A stretch of DNA of 64,000 bases from Candidatus Rifleibacteriota bacterium (GTDB lineage Bacteria; Muiribacteriota; Ozemobacteria; Ozemobacterales; Ozemobacteraceae). The notes beneath the pieces were generated by a model. It worked only from the letters and a program-made list of their open reading frames with translations, was not told the origin of the DNA and made no database searches. The DNA lies in contig JADFZL010000004.1 of the NCBI GenBank assembly GCA_015232575.1, positions 140,381 to 204,380 on the forward strand, in the 5' to 3' direction. Numbering within the stretch: the first letter of the stretch is position 1; every line of letters begins with the position of its first letter. Both the position numbers and the translations under genes were made by a program. This document shows positions 26,380 through 35,495 of this stretch, in pieces.

Positions 26380-27024
26380 TCAATTAGTTGAATCAAGCGA
26401 TGAGTGGACGTGTACTCTGATTTCGTCGATCAATTTTCTTGCTTCGCCAAGCATGTTTCTCAGATTTTCCTGAGTTTCTTTGATGTATTTTGCGTCATTA
26501 ATTGAGCCCAAGTTTATTTTTGCGTTCATTGCGGCGCCTTCAAGAGCTGCATAAGCCTGTAATGATCCGCATGCCCAATCGGTAACAGTGTTTCTGTTAA
26601 TTTTAGAAATTGAGCTTTTAAAAATTCTCAGAAGTTCAATTGTACGAACGCAGACTTCAAGAGGTGCTTCATTTGCTTTTTTAGAAGCATCTGACATTGC
26701 TGCTTTTCGGACATTCTTTTCAGCTTCGGTGTCTTTCGGTAAACCCATTGCTTCAAGAATTGCTTTACAGCCGGAAATATCTTTCTCGACAGCGTTCATA
26801 AGTTCTTTGTGCAAATTTGAAAATTTGTTTGCCAATTCAGTGTTTTCTTTATCGAACTCTGCGTATTTCTTTTTTCCGATTGTCAAGGTAAGAACCATTC
26901 TTCCGAGGGCTGCTCCAAGACTGCCTGATAGGGCAGAAACGCATCCACCGCCCGGGGCAAATGAATCTGATGCAACGGATTCATTGAATTCTTTTAAGGT
27001 CGTTGTTAATATTTTTTCGTTCAT
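26380..27024 (-). CDS. Formimidoyl/methenyl-THF cyclodeaminase-cyclohydrolase family
   Basis: A 214-residue protein matching the FTCD C-terminal (cyclodeaminase/FchA) family: PGGGCVSALSGSLGAALGRM near residue 25, VEKDISGCKAILEAMGLPK near 80, then an all-helical body. Family members convert 5-formimino-THF to 5,10-methenyl-THF, or act as methenyl-THF cyclohydrolase, feeding one-carbon units from histidine or purine breakdown. No formiminotransferase is adjacent. It lies 22 nt after a flavoprotein gene, a likely two-gene operon. Confidence 0.88.
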   Translation of the reverse strand: MNEKILTTTLKEFNESVASDSFAPGGGCVSALSGSLGAALGRMVLTLTIGKKKYAEFDKENTELANKFSNLHKELMNAVEKDISGCKAILEAMGLPKDTEAEKNVRKAAMSDASKKANEAPLEVCVRTIELLRIFKSSISKINRNTVTDWACGSLQAYAALEGAAMNAKINLGSINDAKYIKETQENLRNMLGEARKLIDEIRVHVHSSLDSTN

Positions 27025-27046
27025 TTAATTTTCTCCATTATGATGA

Positions 27047-27742
27047 CTATTTCTGAAACTCGTATTCCGACAATATCTTAACCCCGAGAGACGCGGCTTC
27101 TTCACGGGCAAGGTCTGTTACTATTGTTCCACGATTTATAATTATATTAGTGAGACTGTTGTGTGCCTCGAGAACGTCATCCCGTGTGATAACTTTTCTT
27201 GCGTCAGCGGGTGTTGTACGCAACATTGCTCTTTTTGATCTGATCAATTTTTTTACAGAATCAGCAAAATCATCCGGACTGAATCCTGAAACCAGGCCGC
27301 TTAGAACGGTGCTCCAATGATGTCTGTAAACCTTTTCAAGGTGCGGCGGCTGACTTGCGAACTTATTCATAACAGATATATCCATTAAAACAGGGATACT
27401 CAGTTCAATTGCTTTCCCAAAGAGGGTTGATGGAAAGCTGTCTCTTATGCCAAGTGCGAATTTTGCGAGAGAGTTCAGGCTTAAAGGGTAAACAGCTATA
27501 AGTCCAAACAGATTCAGTCTCTCAATAAGCTCTGGTGATTCATATTCAAGAAAAAAACGGCACTTCCCGGCAAAACTACTAACTATGCCAGTTTCCTGGG
27601 CTGATTTCGAGATTGCGATTTCCCACTGGGAAATTCCGGGGACGGCAAAAATATCTTCGAAAAACAGCTTCGAATTATCTTCCGGTTTGCAGACGATCAG
27701 TAAAGGCTTAATCAAATCTGATTCAAGAATTTCCATGGACAT
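27047..27742 (-). CDS. Flavoprotein-like protein with microcompartment-type C-terminal motif
   Basis: A 231-residue protein. The middle resembles the flavoprotein (decarboxylase-like) fold: LNLFGLIAVYPLSLNSLAKF, where FMN-binding members have a similar Ser/Asn loop. The C-terminal ITRDDVLEAHNSLTNIIINR and GTIVTDLAREEAASLGVKI resemble the tail found in EutQ-like and other proteins of ethanolamine or propanediol microcompartment loci. No shell protein is near. A TTG at 27772 opens the same frame; the ATG at 27742, with AAGG 9 nt upstream, seems better. Operonic with the cyclodeaminase gene. Confidence 0.6.
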   Translation of the reverse strand: MSMEILESDLIKPLLIVCKPEDNSKLFFEDIFAVPGISQWEIAISKSAQETGIVSSFAGKCRFFLEYESPELIERLNLFGLIAVYPLSLNSLAKFALGIRDSFPSTLFGKAIELSIPVLMDISVMNKFASQPPHLEKVYRHHWSTVLSGLVSGFSPDDFADSVKKLIRSKRAMLRTTPADARKVITRDDVLEAHNSLTNIIINRGTIVTDLAREEAASLGVKILSEYEFQK

Positions 27743-28000
27743 AAGAATAACCTTTTCAGGATCTTCAGTCAATTTTTTTTATCAATTTTTCTGCGAACTT
27801 TCACACTATTGCATAAAATGTTTATTAATGAGAGTTTGGGAAGATCGAACATAGAACAATTTTCTAAAATAGTTAAGACATCAAATTCGCGCATTCAGTA
27901 ATAGCGATTACATATTTACATATTTTCAAATCTGAATTAAACTATCAGCGTTCAAGGGTTACTTTTCAATTTGTGAAACAAATAAATTATAGAGGATAAA

Positions 28001-29014
28001 ATGATGATTTTTACCAGAATTTTAATGAGCTGCTTACTCCTTAATTTTCTTGTTATTGCTGAATTATGCGGTGCAGAAAATCGCATACTTTTTTCCGGAA
28101 AGATTAACAATGTCTGGGATATTTATACCTGCAACACTGATGGTGAAGATGTTAAGGCCGTAACTGATACATTACTTCCTGAGGGAAATCCGATCTTCTG
28201 GCACAGAAAAAACCTGGTTCTCTCTTCTTTTATGAATGATGAAGGAAGATTTGGAATTCAGGCAATAGATTTATCAGGAAAAATTGTCTGGTCATATTCT
28301 GAAAAAGACTGTTCAATAGGATGGCCCTGCCCGTCACCATTTGACGATAGGATTCTTGCTGTATGCGAAGCTTCAGATGCTTCCGTCCGCCCGGGAGTAA
28401 TAAATTTTCCGGAGAAAAAGTTTGATGTTTTTTTTGAAAATGAGAATTATACATCAGGCGGACAGATGGCATGGATTGATTCTGAAAACATCCTTGTAAC
28501 CAGGACTTTTCGGCGGAATGCAATTTTTTCGGAAACAGTACGCGAGGTGCGGAACAGTTCTACATCTGGTAATCTTATCTCTGGAAGGTATTTACTTGAA
28601 AGTTTTATGACAGATCGATCAGAATCTTCTGATATCCTAACGAGAAGCATTACCGGTAACGATGAAAAAGTTCTTGTTTCTGGCGGAAGAAACTGGTTGC
28701 CGTGCTCGAATCCAACAAATGGAGGATCGCCTTTCTTTTTTACAAGACGAGTAGGGCAGATCAGTTCAATTTTCTCATTGTTCAAAGACAATTCAAATGT
28801 CTGGAACTATGAAAATGTTACTAATTCGCGAATCTACGATTGGCAGCCTTCTATTTCGCCAGATGGCAGTCAGCTGATTTTCCTGTCACTCAGAGATGGA
28901 AATTTTAGAATAATACTCAGGGAAATTGCTGAAAACAGTGAAAGAGAGATTGTTCTGAAAGGTTTTGAGCAGATTTTCCATCCGACGATTATTTCCACCA
29001 CAAGTCGCTTTTGA
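28001..29014 (+). CDS. Secreted TolB-like beta-propeller protein
   Basis: A 337-residue protein with a signal peptide (LMSCLLLNFLVIAELCGAEN). Blade-like segments follow, such as NNVWDIYTCNTDGEDVKAVT, and the C-terminal DWQPSISPDGSQLIFLSLRD, which is the TolB/PD40 blade signature (PSISPDGxxLxF). It is likely periplasmic or outer-surface. No adjacent Tol-Pal genes. GAGGATAAA precedes the ATG. Confidence 0.72.
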   Translation: MMIFTRILMSCLLLNFLVIAELCGAENRILFSGKINNVWDIYTCNTDGEDVKAVTDTLLPEGNPIFWHRKNLVLSSFMNDEGRFGIQAIDLSGKIVWSYSEKDCSIGWPCPSPFDDRILAVCEASDASVRPGVINFPEKKFDVFFENENYTSGGQMAWIDSENILVTRTFRRNAIFSETVREVRNSSTSGNLISGRYLLESFMTDRSESSDILTRSITGNDEKVLVSGGRNWLPCSNPTNGGSPFFFTRRVGQISSIFSLFKDNSNVWNYENVTNSRIYDWQPSISPDGSQLIFLSLRDGNFRIILREIAENSEREIVLKGFEQIFHPTIISTTSRF

Positions 29015-29096
29015 AAAGGATGAGGTGTTGCATTTTTAAGTAATCAGATTTATTATTCAGCAGCCGAAATATTTTACAAAATTGGAGAGTTCAATA

Positions 29097-30422
29097 ATGA
29101 TATATTCTAATGTTTTTGAGGATCCGAATAAATTTAGTTTTGATATTCAATCGCTTGGGAAGTGCTCAGTTGATTCTCCTGTTCGTGGAAGGCAGTTTAT
29201 CGAAGATGACGAGGAAATATCTTTTCCCAGTCAGGTGAAGAACATAAACATTCTCCAGAAAAAAGCAGAAAAATTTCCCGCTTTTCAGAAAGCCGGTCCC
29301 AGAAAAAAAATCTTTCATGATCCCGCATGGAGCCATGCTGCAATTATTACCTGCGGCGGTTTGTGCCCTGGATTAAACAATGTTATTAAAGGTTTGGTTA
29401 ATGTCTTGTACTATGACTACAATGTCAAAAGTATCTTTGGCGTGCGCTATGGGTACCAGGGACTTGTTCCAAAATATGGGTACTCGCCGCTTCATCTTAA
29501 CCCTGAAGTTGTTGACAGTATTCATGCTGTCGGCGGAACAATTCTCGGTTCCTCAAGAGGCAATCAGGGCGAAGTTGAAATGGTTGATACTCTTGATAGA
29601 ATGAATATAAATCTCCTTTTCTGTATCGGTGGAGATGGTACATTACGTGGAGCAAGTGATATTGTAACTGAAATTACACGCCGAAAAAGGGCGATCAGTG
29701 TTATCGGAATTCCGAAAACAATTGACAACGATCTGAGTTTCATTGAGAAAACCTTTGGCTATGAAACTGCCGTTCACAGCTCATTTGAAATAATTACATC
29801 AGCTCATAACGAGGCAATTGGTGCCTACAACGGAATAGGTATAGTAAAACTCATGGGGCGAGATTCTGGCTTCATTGCGGCCTCCGCAAGCTTATCCAAC
29901 TCGGCTGTTGATTTTTGTCTTGTACCAGAGGTTGATTTTACTCTTGATGGAGAAAATGGCCTGTTTCGGGCTCTCGAGAGAAAACTGGACAAATTTCATC
30001 ATGCGGTTATTGTTGTCGCTGAAGGAGCAGGGCAGAATCTTTTCAAAGGTCTTGAAACAAGAAAAGATGCCTCAGGAAACATCTTGAAAAATGATATCGG
30101 AGTATTTCTCAAAGATGAAATTTCCTCGTATTTTAAGCGCATTGGAAAAGAATCTTCGGTAAAATATTTTGACCCGAGTTATATTATTCGAAGTGTTGCG
30201 GCAATTTCGTCAGATTCAATTTTCTGTTATCTTCTGGCGGAAAATGCTGTACATGCTGGTATGGCAGGCAAAACAAACATGGTGATTGGCCACTGGAACA
30301 ACTATTTTACACATGTACCAATTTCCCTGGCGACCCATGAACGTAGAAAAATAGACCTTGATGGTGCCCTCTGGAAGGGAGTTCTGAGCTCAACGCGCCA
30401 GAATGATTATTTTTCAGTATGA
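29097..30422 (+). CDS. 6-phosphofructokinase, plant-type
   Basis: A 441-residue protein. GGLCPGLNNVIKGLV (near residue 88), CIGGDGTLRGASDI (near 178), GIPKTIDNDLSFIEKTFGYE (near 205) and LMGRDSGFIAA (near 256) are the PFK nucleotide and sugar-phosphate motifs. GGDGT has Gly where PPi-dependent enzymes have Asp, while the Lys in PKTIDND is shared with PPi types. That combination is typical of plant-type and trypanosome ATP-PFKs, so ATP is the likely donor. The ATG at 29097 is preferred to a TTG at 29082 because GGAG lies 9 nt upstream. Confidence 0.9.
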   Translation: MIYSNVFEDPNKFSFDIQSLGKCSVDSPVRGRQFIEDDEEISFPSQVKNINILQKKAEKFPAFQKAGPRKKIFHDPAWSHAAIITCGGLCPGLNNVIKGLVNVLYYDYNVKSIFGVRYGYQGLVPKYGYSPLHLNPEVVDSIHAVGGTILGSSRGNQGEVEMVDTLDRMNINLLFCIGGDGTLRGASDIVTEITRRKRAISVIGIPKTIDNDLSFIEKTFGYETAVHSSFEIITSAHNEAIGAYNGIGIVKLMGRDSGFIAASASLSNSAVDFCLVPEVDFTLDGENGLFRALERKLDKFHHAVIVVAEGAGQNLFKGLETRKDASGNILKNDIGVFLKDEISSYFKRIGKESSVKYFDPSYIIRSVAAISSDSIFCYLLAENAVHAGMAGKTNMVIGHWNNYFTHVPISLATHERRKIDLDGALWKGVLSSTRQNDYFSV

Positions 30423-30441
30423 TTGTTGATGTGAGGCTAGT

Positions 30442-31797
30442 CTGAAAAGATTATTTTATCCGGGGAAAATTGGAACTGATCTCTTCAGTCTGGCATGGCC
30501 ACTGTTGCTGCAGTCTGCCGCATATTCGATGTTGGGAATTGTTGACCGGATAATGGTTGGACAATTGGCAGAAAACGCTATTTCTGCAGTTGGTATCGGC
30601 GGGCAGATTATTTTTTTTATTGTTACACTTGCCGGAGCAATAGCTTCGGCTATTTCCATACTTGCGGCTCAGTACAACGGTGCTAAAGATTCCCATGGAA
30701 TGGCTGTTCTTGCGGGTAGTGGAATGGTCATAATTTCTTTTTGCTCAGTTGTTTTTGGTGTGTTCCTTTTTTATTCAGCTTTTCCGCTTGCTTTGTGGCT
30801 TTCAAATGGCAATCAGAAGATTGCACAATTGAGTTCCGAATATATTAAAATTGTCTCGCTGTCTACGCCGCAAGTTTTGCTGACTTTTGCAATCGTCGGA
30901 ATAATGCGTTCATTGAAAGATACGAAAACTCCTTTGATATCTTCAATGACTGCATTATTACTTAATACGGGGCTTAATTATCTGCTGATTAACGGAAATT
31001 TGGGCTTTCCTGCGCTTGGAGTTGCTGGAGCTGCTTTGGCAACAAGCATTTCCCAGACAGTGAGTTTTTTCATAGCACTGCATTTTTTTCAGAATCGCAA
31101 CTTCTCTGATTATTCATTTAAACTGAGACATATTTTCTTAACAAATCTGAATCTGAGTAAAAAAATTCTGAGAATTACTATTCCAATAGCTCTTGACGCG
31201 CTTTTCTGGCAGGCAGCATCAATTACTTACACGCGGGTCATAAGTCAGGCTGAGAAAGAGGCGCTTCCAGCGTATTTTATTTATCTTGGGTTAAGGAGCA
31301 TGGGTTATATTCCGATCGGTTCACTTGGAACGGCTGCAGCAACGCTCGTTGGAAGAAACCTTGGTGCGGGAAATCCGGTGAGGACAGATATGATAATCAG
31401 GCAGGCATTTAAATTCTGTCTGATGTCGGCTTTTGTTATGTCTGTATTGTACAATATGCTATCGGGATTTTATCTTGATTATTTCTCTGTTGAACCTGGA
31501 GTCAGGAACCTGGCGATATCGCTCATTCGATATTTTTCTGTTGTCATATTTTTTGAAAGTATTATCGTACTTATGGCAGGAACATTGAGAGCCGGTGGTG
31601 ATGCGTTTGCAGTCAGTTGTATTACTTTCTCTACATTCTGGTTAATTGGTATTCCCGGAGCATGGTTTTTCGGAGTTTACATGAGTCTTGGAATGAAAGG
31701 CTGTTTCATTGGAATTGCTCTTGAGTCCGTCTTCAAGGCCATTTTATTCAGCTGGCGCCAGAAATCTGGCAACTGGGCGCACAATCTTGTGGAGTAA
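30442..31797 (+). CDS. MATE family efflux transporter, probable CTG start
   Basis: A polytopic protein of about 451 residues with 12 hydrophobic segments and the MATE pattern LFSLAWPLLLQSAAYSMLGI followed by VDRIMVGQLAENAISAVGIG. Family proteins start about 20 residues before that first helix. In this frame a TGA at 30427 closes the upstream side and no ATG, GTG or TTG precedes the helix, so the CTG at 30442, with GTGAGG 5-6 nt upstream, is the likely start. A TTG at 30505 would delete half the first helix. MATE proteins export cationic drugs or metabolites against Na+ or H+. It starts 19 nt after the PFK stop. Confidence 0.85.
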   Translation: MKRLFYPGKIGTDLFSLAWPLLLQSAAYSMLGIVDRIMVGQLAENAISAVGIGGQIIFFIVTLAGAIASAISILAAQYNGAKDSHGMAVLAGSGMVIISFCSVVFGVFLFYSAFPLALWLSNGNQKIAQLSSEYIKIVSLSTPQVLLTFAIVGIMRSLKDTKTPLISSMTALLLNTGLNYLLINGNLGFPALGVAGAALATSISQTVSFFIALHFFQNRNFSDYSFKLRHIFLTNLNLSKKILRITIPIALDALFWQAASITYTRVISQAEKEALPAYFIYLGLRSMGYIPIGSLGTAAATLVGRNLGAGNPVRTDMIIRQAFKFCLMSAFVMSVLYNMLSGFYLDYFSVEPGVRNLAISLIRYFSVVIFFESIIVLMAGTLRAGGDAFAVSCITFSTFWLIGIPGAWFFGVYMSLGMKGCFIGIALESVFKAILFSWRQKSGNWAHNLVE

Positions 31798-32037
31798 ATT
31801 CGATTTCATTGATTTATCTTGAATTTTTCAGTATAAATAATATAAAATAAAATTTGCCCGAAGATGCAGAGAAAAGACAAGAAAAGGCAAGAAAAGAAAG
31901 GATTCTTTTTCCGCAGATTACGCAGATTTTTAAGAGACAAGACTTTGAGCAGATTTTTTTTGATTTTTGATTTGAGATTAAGTAGTATTAGTTGATATTT
32001 ATGCAATAGACTGAAAATGTTTTCTCAAATAATGATG
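31798..32037. other. AT-rich intergenic region
   Basis: No gene is supported. It contains TTCCGCAGATTACGCAGATT (31909-31928), whose reverse also occurs at about 60395-60417 after the hexanucleotide tract, so this is another short dispersed sequence. Confidence 0.5.
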
Positions 32038-32235
32038 ATCTCGATGATCGAACTTGTTCGCCCAGCGAGATGTAGCAGAAGTGTCCCGGAAGGTGATTGG
32101 AGAGCACAAAGTGCTCGACCGCGGGGAGAGTATGGTCTAGTAAGCAATCGGAGAGCACAAAGTGCTCGACCGCGGGGAGTGAGACGGTCGAACTTGTTCG
32201 ACCGTCGAGAGGGGGCGCGTGCCCCCTCTCTAAAA
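32038..32235 (+). repeat. Hairpin repeat locus B upstream of tlyA
   Basis: Degenerate pieces occur at 32045-32060 (GATCGAACTTGTTCGCC), then two GAGCACAAAGTGCTC hairpins (32101 and 32154) each followed by GACCGCGGGGAG. The large hairpin around GGTCGAACTTGTTCGACC lies at 32186-32203. The terminal hairpin (arms GAGAGGGGGC and GCCCCCTCTC) ends at 32230. The sequence after it reads TAAAAAGTGAGGG instead of TAAAAAGGAG. Confidence 0.88.
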
Positions 32236-32247
32236 AGTGAGGGTTGG

Positions 32248-33030
32248 TTGAAAAGGAAGATCCGAATAGATGAGTTGGTTGTAGAGCGTGGATTGGCGCA
32301 GGATATTGTCCAGGCAAGAGCTCTAATAATGGCTGGAGATGTTTATACTGACAGCCGAACTCTTGATAAAGCCGGAGAAAGCGTTCCTGGGGATATTTCA
32401 GTATTTTTGAAGAAGACCTCCTGTCCGTATGTTTCATGGGGTGGAATGAAGCTGCGTGCAGCATTGGACTATTTTTCTTTTGACCCGACGGGAATGTGCT
32501 GCCTTGATATTGGGGCATCAACCGGTGGATTCTGTGATGTTCTGCTCAAGTCATCAGTAAAGCATATTACTGCACTTGATGTTGCGTATGGAATAATTGC
32601 TCTGAAAATACGTTCAGACCCGAGAGTTCGAATGGTCGAAAAAACTAATTTCAGGCAGTTGCCTGATGATTTCTTTTCTGAAAAATTTGATCTAATTGTT
32701 GCAGATGTCTCTTTCATTTCCCTGAAAAAGATACTTCCAAAAGCAGGAATTTTTCTGAAAGATAATGGTACCATTCTTGCACTCATCAAACCGCAATTTG
32801 AGGCAGCGCAAGAAAAGGTTGAGCCAGGCGGAGTTGTTTCTAACCGCAAAGTACATGAAGAGATTGTTACAGACCTTTCCGAATGTATTAAAGCATCAGG
32901 AATATATCTGAAAGATTTTTTCCCTTTGCCATTTTTTCATGCACAAAAAAACGTTGAATATTTTTCTCAGTGGAACAAAACACCATTTGAAATTCAGTCC
33001 AGTACAATTGCAGAAAAATGCCATTTATGA
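32248..33030 (+). CDS. tlyA: TlyA-type rRNA 2'-O-methyltransferase/hemolysin family
   Basis: A 260-residue protein with an N-terminal S4 RNA-binding domain (RIDELVVERGLAQDIVQARA) and an FtsJ-like methyltransferase: the SAM loop CLDIGASTGGFCDVLL near residue 90, then IVADVSFISLKKILP and ALIKPQFEA. TlyA makes 2'-O-methylcytidine in 16S and/or 23S rRNA. The TTG at 32248, preceded by GTGAGGG, is chosen. The frame runs further upstream to 32017 only through the hairpin repeat, which cannot be TlyA sequence. Confidence 0.92.
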   Translation: MKRKIRIDELVVERGLAQDIVQARALIMAGDVYTDSRTLDKAGESVPGDISVFLKKTSCPYVSWGGMKLRAALDYFSFDPTGMCCLDIGASTGGFCDVLLKSSVKHITALDVAYGIIALKIRSDPRVRMVEKTNFRQLPDDFFSEKFDLIVADVSFISLKKILPKAGIFLKDNGTILALIKPQFEAAQEKVEPGGVVSNRKVHEEIVTDLSECIKASGIYLKDFFPLPFFHAQKNVEYFSQWNKTPFEIQSSTIAEKCHL

Positions 33031-33102
33031 TATTAAAAAAGTAAACCAAGGATAACGCAAAATGCTCGACTGCTGCGCAAATTTGCGTGTTAAATTTGGG
33101 TT

Positions 33103-33165
33103 GGCATCTCGAACGAATGTGAGAGATATAATAGACGCGAGATTTCTCCCTTCGGTCGAAATGAC
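33103..33165. repeat. Dispersed palindromic repeat, full copy
   Basis: The left arm is GGCATCTCGAACGAATGTG and the right arm is TTTCTCCCTTCGGTCGAAAT followed by GAC, between tlyA and rsmE. Confidence 0.7.
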
Positions 33166-33212
33166 AGAATCGGAATTCGAAGCTTTAGTTTCGTTATACG
33201 CGATTGCGGGGG

Positions 33213-33324
33213 TGAGCAGGTCGAACTTATTTGACGGCAATTAAAGAGCACAAAGTGCTCGACCGCGGGGTGAGCAGGTAGAACTTGTTCGACCTGCGAG
33301 AGGGGGCGCGTGCCCCCTCTCTAA
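33213..33324 (+). repeat. Hairpin repeat locus C upstream of rsmE
   Basis: A decayed large hairpin (AGGTCGAACTTATTTGACGG) comes first, then GAGCACAAAGTGCTC (33245-33259) and GACCGCGGGGTGAG. A large hairpin with changed arms follows (GCAGGTAGAAC and GTTCGACCTGC). The terminal GAGAGGGGGC/GCCCCCTCTC hairpin then comes, followed by TAAAAGGAGGATTTT and the rsmE ATG. Confidence 0.88.
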
Positions 33325-33336
33325 AAGGAGGATTTT

Positions 33337-34032
33337 ATGTTAACGTCGGTTGCACATAAGAGAGTTTATCAACCCGGAAATTCAGAAACGCTTTCAAAGG
33401 ATAATTCACATTATCTTACTCGCGTGATGAGGTTGAAACCCGGTGATCACTTTCAGATTGTCGATGGTGAGGGCGAAGAAGTTGATGCCATTCTTGGTGA
33501 AAGTGGCGCAATTGAAATAAGATCCCGCAAAAGACCTGATCGTGAAATATCTTATGAAATACGTCTTTTTCCAGCGCTTACAAAAGGTGATAGAATTGAA
33601 AATCTTATTGAAAAAGCAGTAGAACTGGGCGCGCTGAGAATTTCTCCGCTGATTACAGAAAGGTGTGTTGTCGGAATACCATCGGCAAATAAAATTGAGA
33701 GATGGCGGAAAATAGCAATTTCTGCAATGTTGCAATGCGGAGGCTGTGTGCTTCCAGTTATTGATGAGCCGATAAAGACATCTGAAATTCCAGTTCCTTA
33801 TGAAAACACCATTTCTGTAATTCTTCACGAAGTTCCGCTTGCGGTTTCTCTCAATAAACTTCCGGAAATAAAACACAGGCTTTATATTGCATCTGGCCCG
33901 GAAGGTGGCTTCTCAGACAAAGAAGTCGAAGATTTTCAGGGAAAAGGCTGGCAGCCAGTGTGGCTGGGCAAGCGTCTTTTCAAGGCAGACACCGCACCAA
34001 TTTGCGCACTTTCCGCAATTCTGATGAAGTAA
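33337..34032 (+). CDS. rsmE: 16S rRNA m3U1498 methyltransferase
   Basis: A 231-residue SPOUT-type protein. The N-terminal PUA-like part has NSHYLTRVMRLKPGDHFQIV. The catalytic part has KGDRIENLIEKAVELGALRI, RWRKIAISAMLQCGG and the knotted SAM-binding loop YIASGPEGGFSDKEV followed by LGKRLFKADTAPICAL. It methylates U1498 of 16S rRNA. Its Shine-Dalgarno AGGAGG is the 3' end of the hairpin repeat. Length is normal for the family. Confidence 0.93.
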   Translation: MLTSVAHKRVYQPGNSETLSKDNSHYLTRVMRLKPGDHFQIVDGEGEEVDAILGESGAIEIRSRKRPDREISYEIRLFPALTKGDRIENLIEKAVELGALRISPLITERCVVGIPSANKIERWRKIAISAMLQCGGCVLPVIDEPIKTSEIPVPYENTISVILHEVPLAVSLNKLPEIKHRLYIASGPEGGFSDKEVEDFQGKGWQPVWLGKRLFKADTAPICALSAILMK

Positions 34033-34182
34033 TAAATATCGGAGAGCGCAAAACTGTGAATAAATCTCAAGCCGAAATAGTACAAGAGAAAGTATTGTGT
34101 GCGCTGCTTGTGCTCTAACCGTAGTTGTGGTATTAAACTTGATAACTTATCCCACACTCAGGAAAACACAAAATGAAAGTTC

Positions 34183-34351
34183 AAAGCTAAAGCCTGGATT
34201 GACCACAGCAAAACCAAAAATGGATACGAAATTAATTTCACCAAGTATTTCTATGAGTTTAAGCCTCTAAGAGCATTGGCAGACATTAAAGCTGATATTC
34301 TTGTTCAGGAAAAAAAGACTCTGGAAACTGAAAAAGCTGTGCTGGAATAAT
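34183..34351 (+). pseudogene. hsdM C-terminal remnant
   Basis: The frame beginning near 34183 reads KAWIDHSKTKNGYEINFTKY, then FYEFKPLRALADIKADI and a Lys/Glu-rich helix, ending at a stop at 34349-34351. This matches the C-terminus of type I restriction methylase HsdM (WxDHxKxKxGYEIxFTRxFY). There is a stop just upstream and no start, so only the tail survives. It precedes the 34371 gene by 19 nt. The rest of the gap from 34033 holds nothing I can support. Confidence 0.75.
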
Positions 34352-34370
34352 TTTAACCGGAGATTTGCTA

Positions 34371-35495
34371 ATGGATAACACATACGAATTGTTTTCGCCA
34401 TGCTATAAAGGTAAGCGTTTTGAATCGCACCGCTTTCCAGTTGAGCTGGCTGAAGATCTTTTAATACTTAAAAAGATGACTATTGAGATGGCAAAAGATA
34501 TTTATCTAAAGGAAAATCCGAATAGAAAGCGCATCCCCAAAAATTTTACGAATGGTATTTCCATAGAGCTGGAAAACATAGAATCAGGCAGCACGGTTCT
34601 CAGACTGGTGCTGATAACAATTTTGACGACTTTGGTTCCAGACGGAAATCAGCAGTGCTTTATGCGGGCACCGGAGAAAATTATAAAGGTTATTGAAGCA
34701 GCTCACCTTGATAAAGAGCTCAAAGGGTTGGTTCCGGCTGCTGTCTTAGACTGTTTTAGTCTGTTCGGTAACAATTTGCAGGATGATGAGCAAATAATAT
34801 TTGGCGATAAAGAAATTTCTCAGGCCATTTATAACAAAGAAAGCCGAAAAAGATTGCTGCTTGCAGCTTCTAAATCCAGGCAATATACCGACCAATGTGA
34901 GCTGAGGGGAAAAATTATTGCTTTGGATAAAGATAGAAAGACCTTTGAAATACAGCTCTTTAATGGACAGAAAATAAAAGGAAAATATAATATTTCTGAT
35001 TTAGAAACATTGCAGGAAGCTTTTGTAAATTTAGAGAAAAACCAGAAAATCTGGTTGAAAGCCGTTGCTGTTTTTAATGCTGATGATAAGTTGCAAAACA
35101 TTGAAACCATAGAAGAATCAAGTTTGTTAGAACTATTGGATGTACAAGCCAGACTGGAAGAGTTGGCAGCTTTGCCTGATGGTTGGTTGGATGGTGAACA
35201 GGGTGGATCTTTAGACTCAAAAGCTCTTAAATGGTTGGGTACAACATTTGAAAATAGTTTTAACAGCGAAAAGTTGCCACTGCCGGCGGCCTTTCCTACT
35301 CCTGATGGCAATGTTCAGTTTGAATGGAGTCTTAATGAAAATGAAATAACTTTAGAAGTTGATTTAATAACAAAAAAGGCGGCTTTTTATGCGATTAATA
35401 CTAACAATCATGAAGAAGAAACCGCAGAGCTGGATTTGAATTCAAGTGATGGATGGAATAATTTGAACCATAGAATACAGGCTTTTCATGGATAA
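34371..35495 (+). CDS. Unknown protein, first gene of an overlapping pair
   Basis: A 374-residue soluble protein. The middle (about 180-235) reads GKIIALDKDRKTFEIQLFNG and QKIKGKYN, an OB/S1-like beta segment. Near residue 260-280 LEELAALPDGWLDGEQGGSL resembles the LxxLPxxWDGEGA motif found in various small proteins of unknown role. The C-terminus ends DGWNNLNHRIQAFHG. GGAG lies 9 nt before the ATG at 34371 (a TTG at 34365 is possible). The next gene overlaps its end by 8 nt. It lies between an hsdM remnant and a DUF262 gene, so a phage-defence-related role is plausible but unproven. Confidence 0.7.
   Translation: MDNTYELFSPCYKGKRFESHRFPVELAEDLLILKKMTIEMAKDIYLKENPNRKRIPKNFTNGISIELENIESGSTVLRLVLITILTTLVPDGNQQCFMRAPEKIIKVIEAAHLDKELKGLVPAAVLDCFSLFGNNLQDDEQIIFGDKEISQAIYNKESRKRLLLAASKSRQYTDQCELRGKIIALDKDRKTFEIQLFNGQKIKGKYNISDLETLQEAFVNLEKNQKIWLKAVAVFNADDKLQNIETIEESSLLELLDVQARLEELAALPDGWLDGEQGGSLDSKALKWLGTTFENSFNSEKLPLPAAFPTPDGNVQFEWSLNENEITLEVDLITKKAAFYAINTNNHEEETAELDLNSSDGWNNLNHRIQAFHG

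Noticed and set aside
32017..32247. N-terminal extension of TlyA
   Set aside because: It is translated hairpin repeat; TlyA homologues begin at the S4 domain, and TTG 32248 has a good Shine-Dalgarno.
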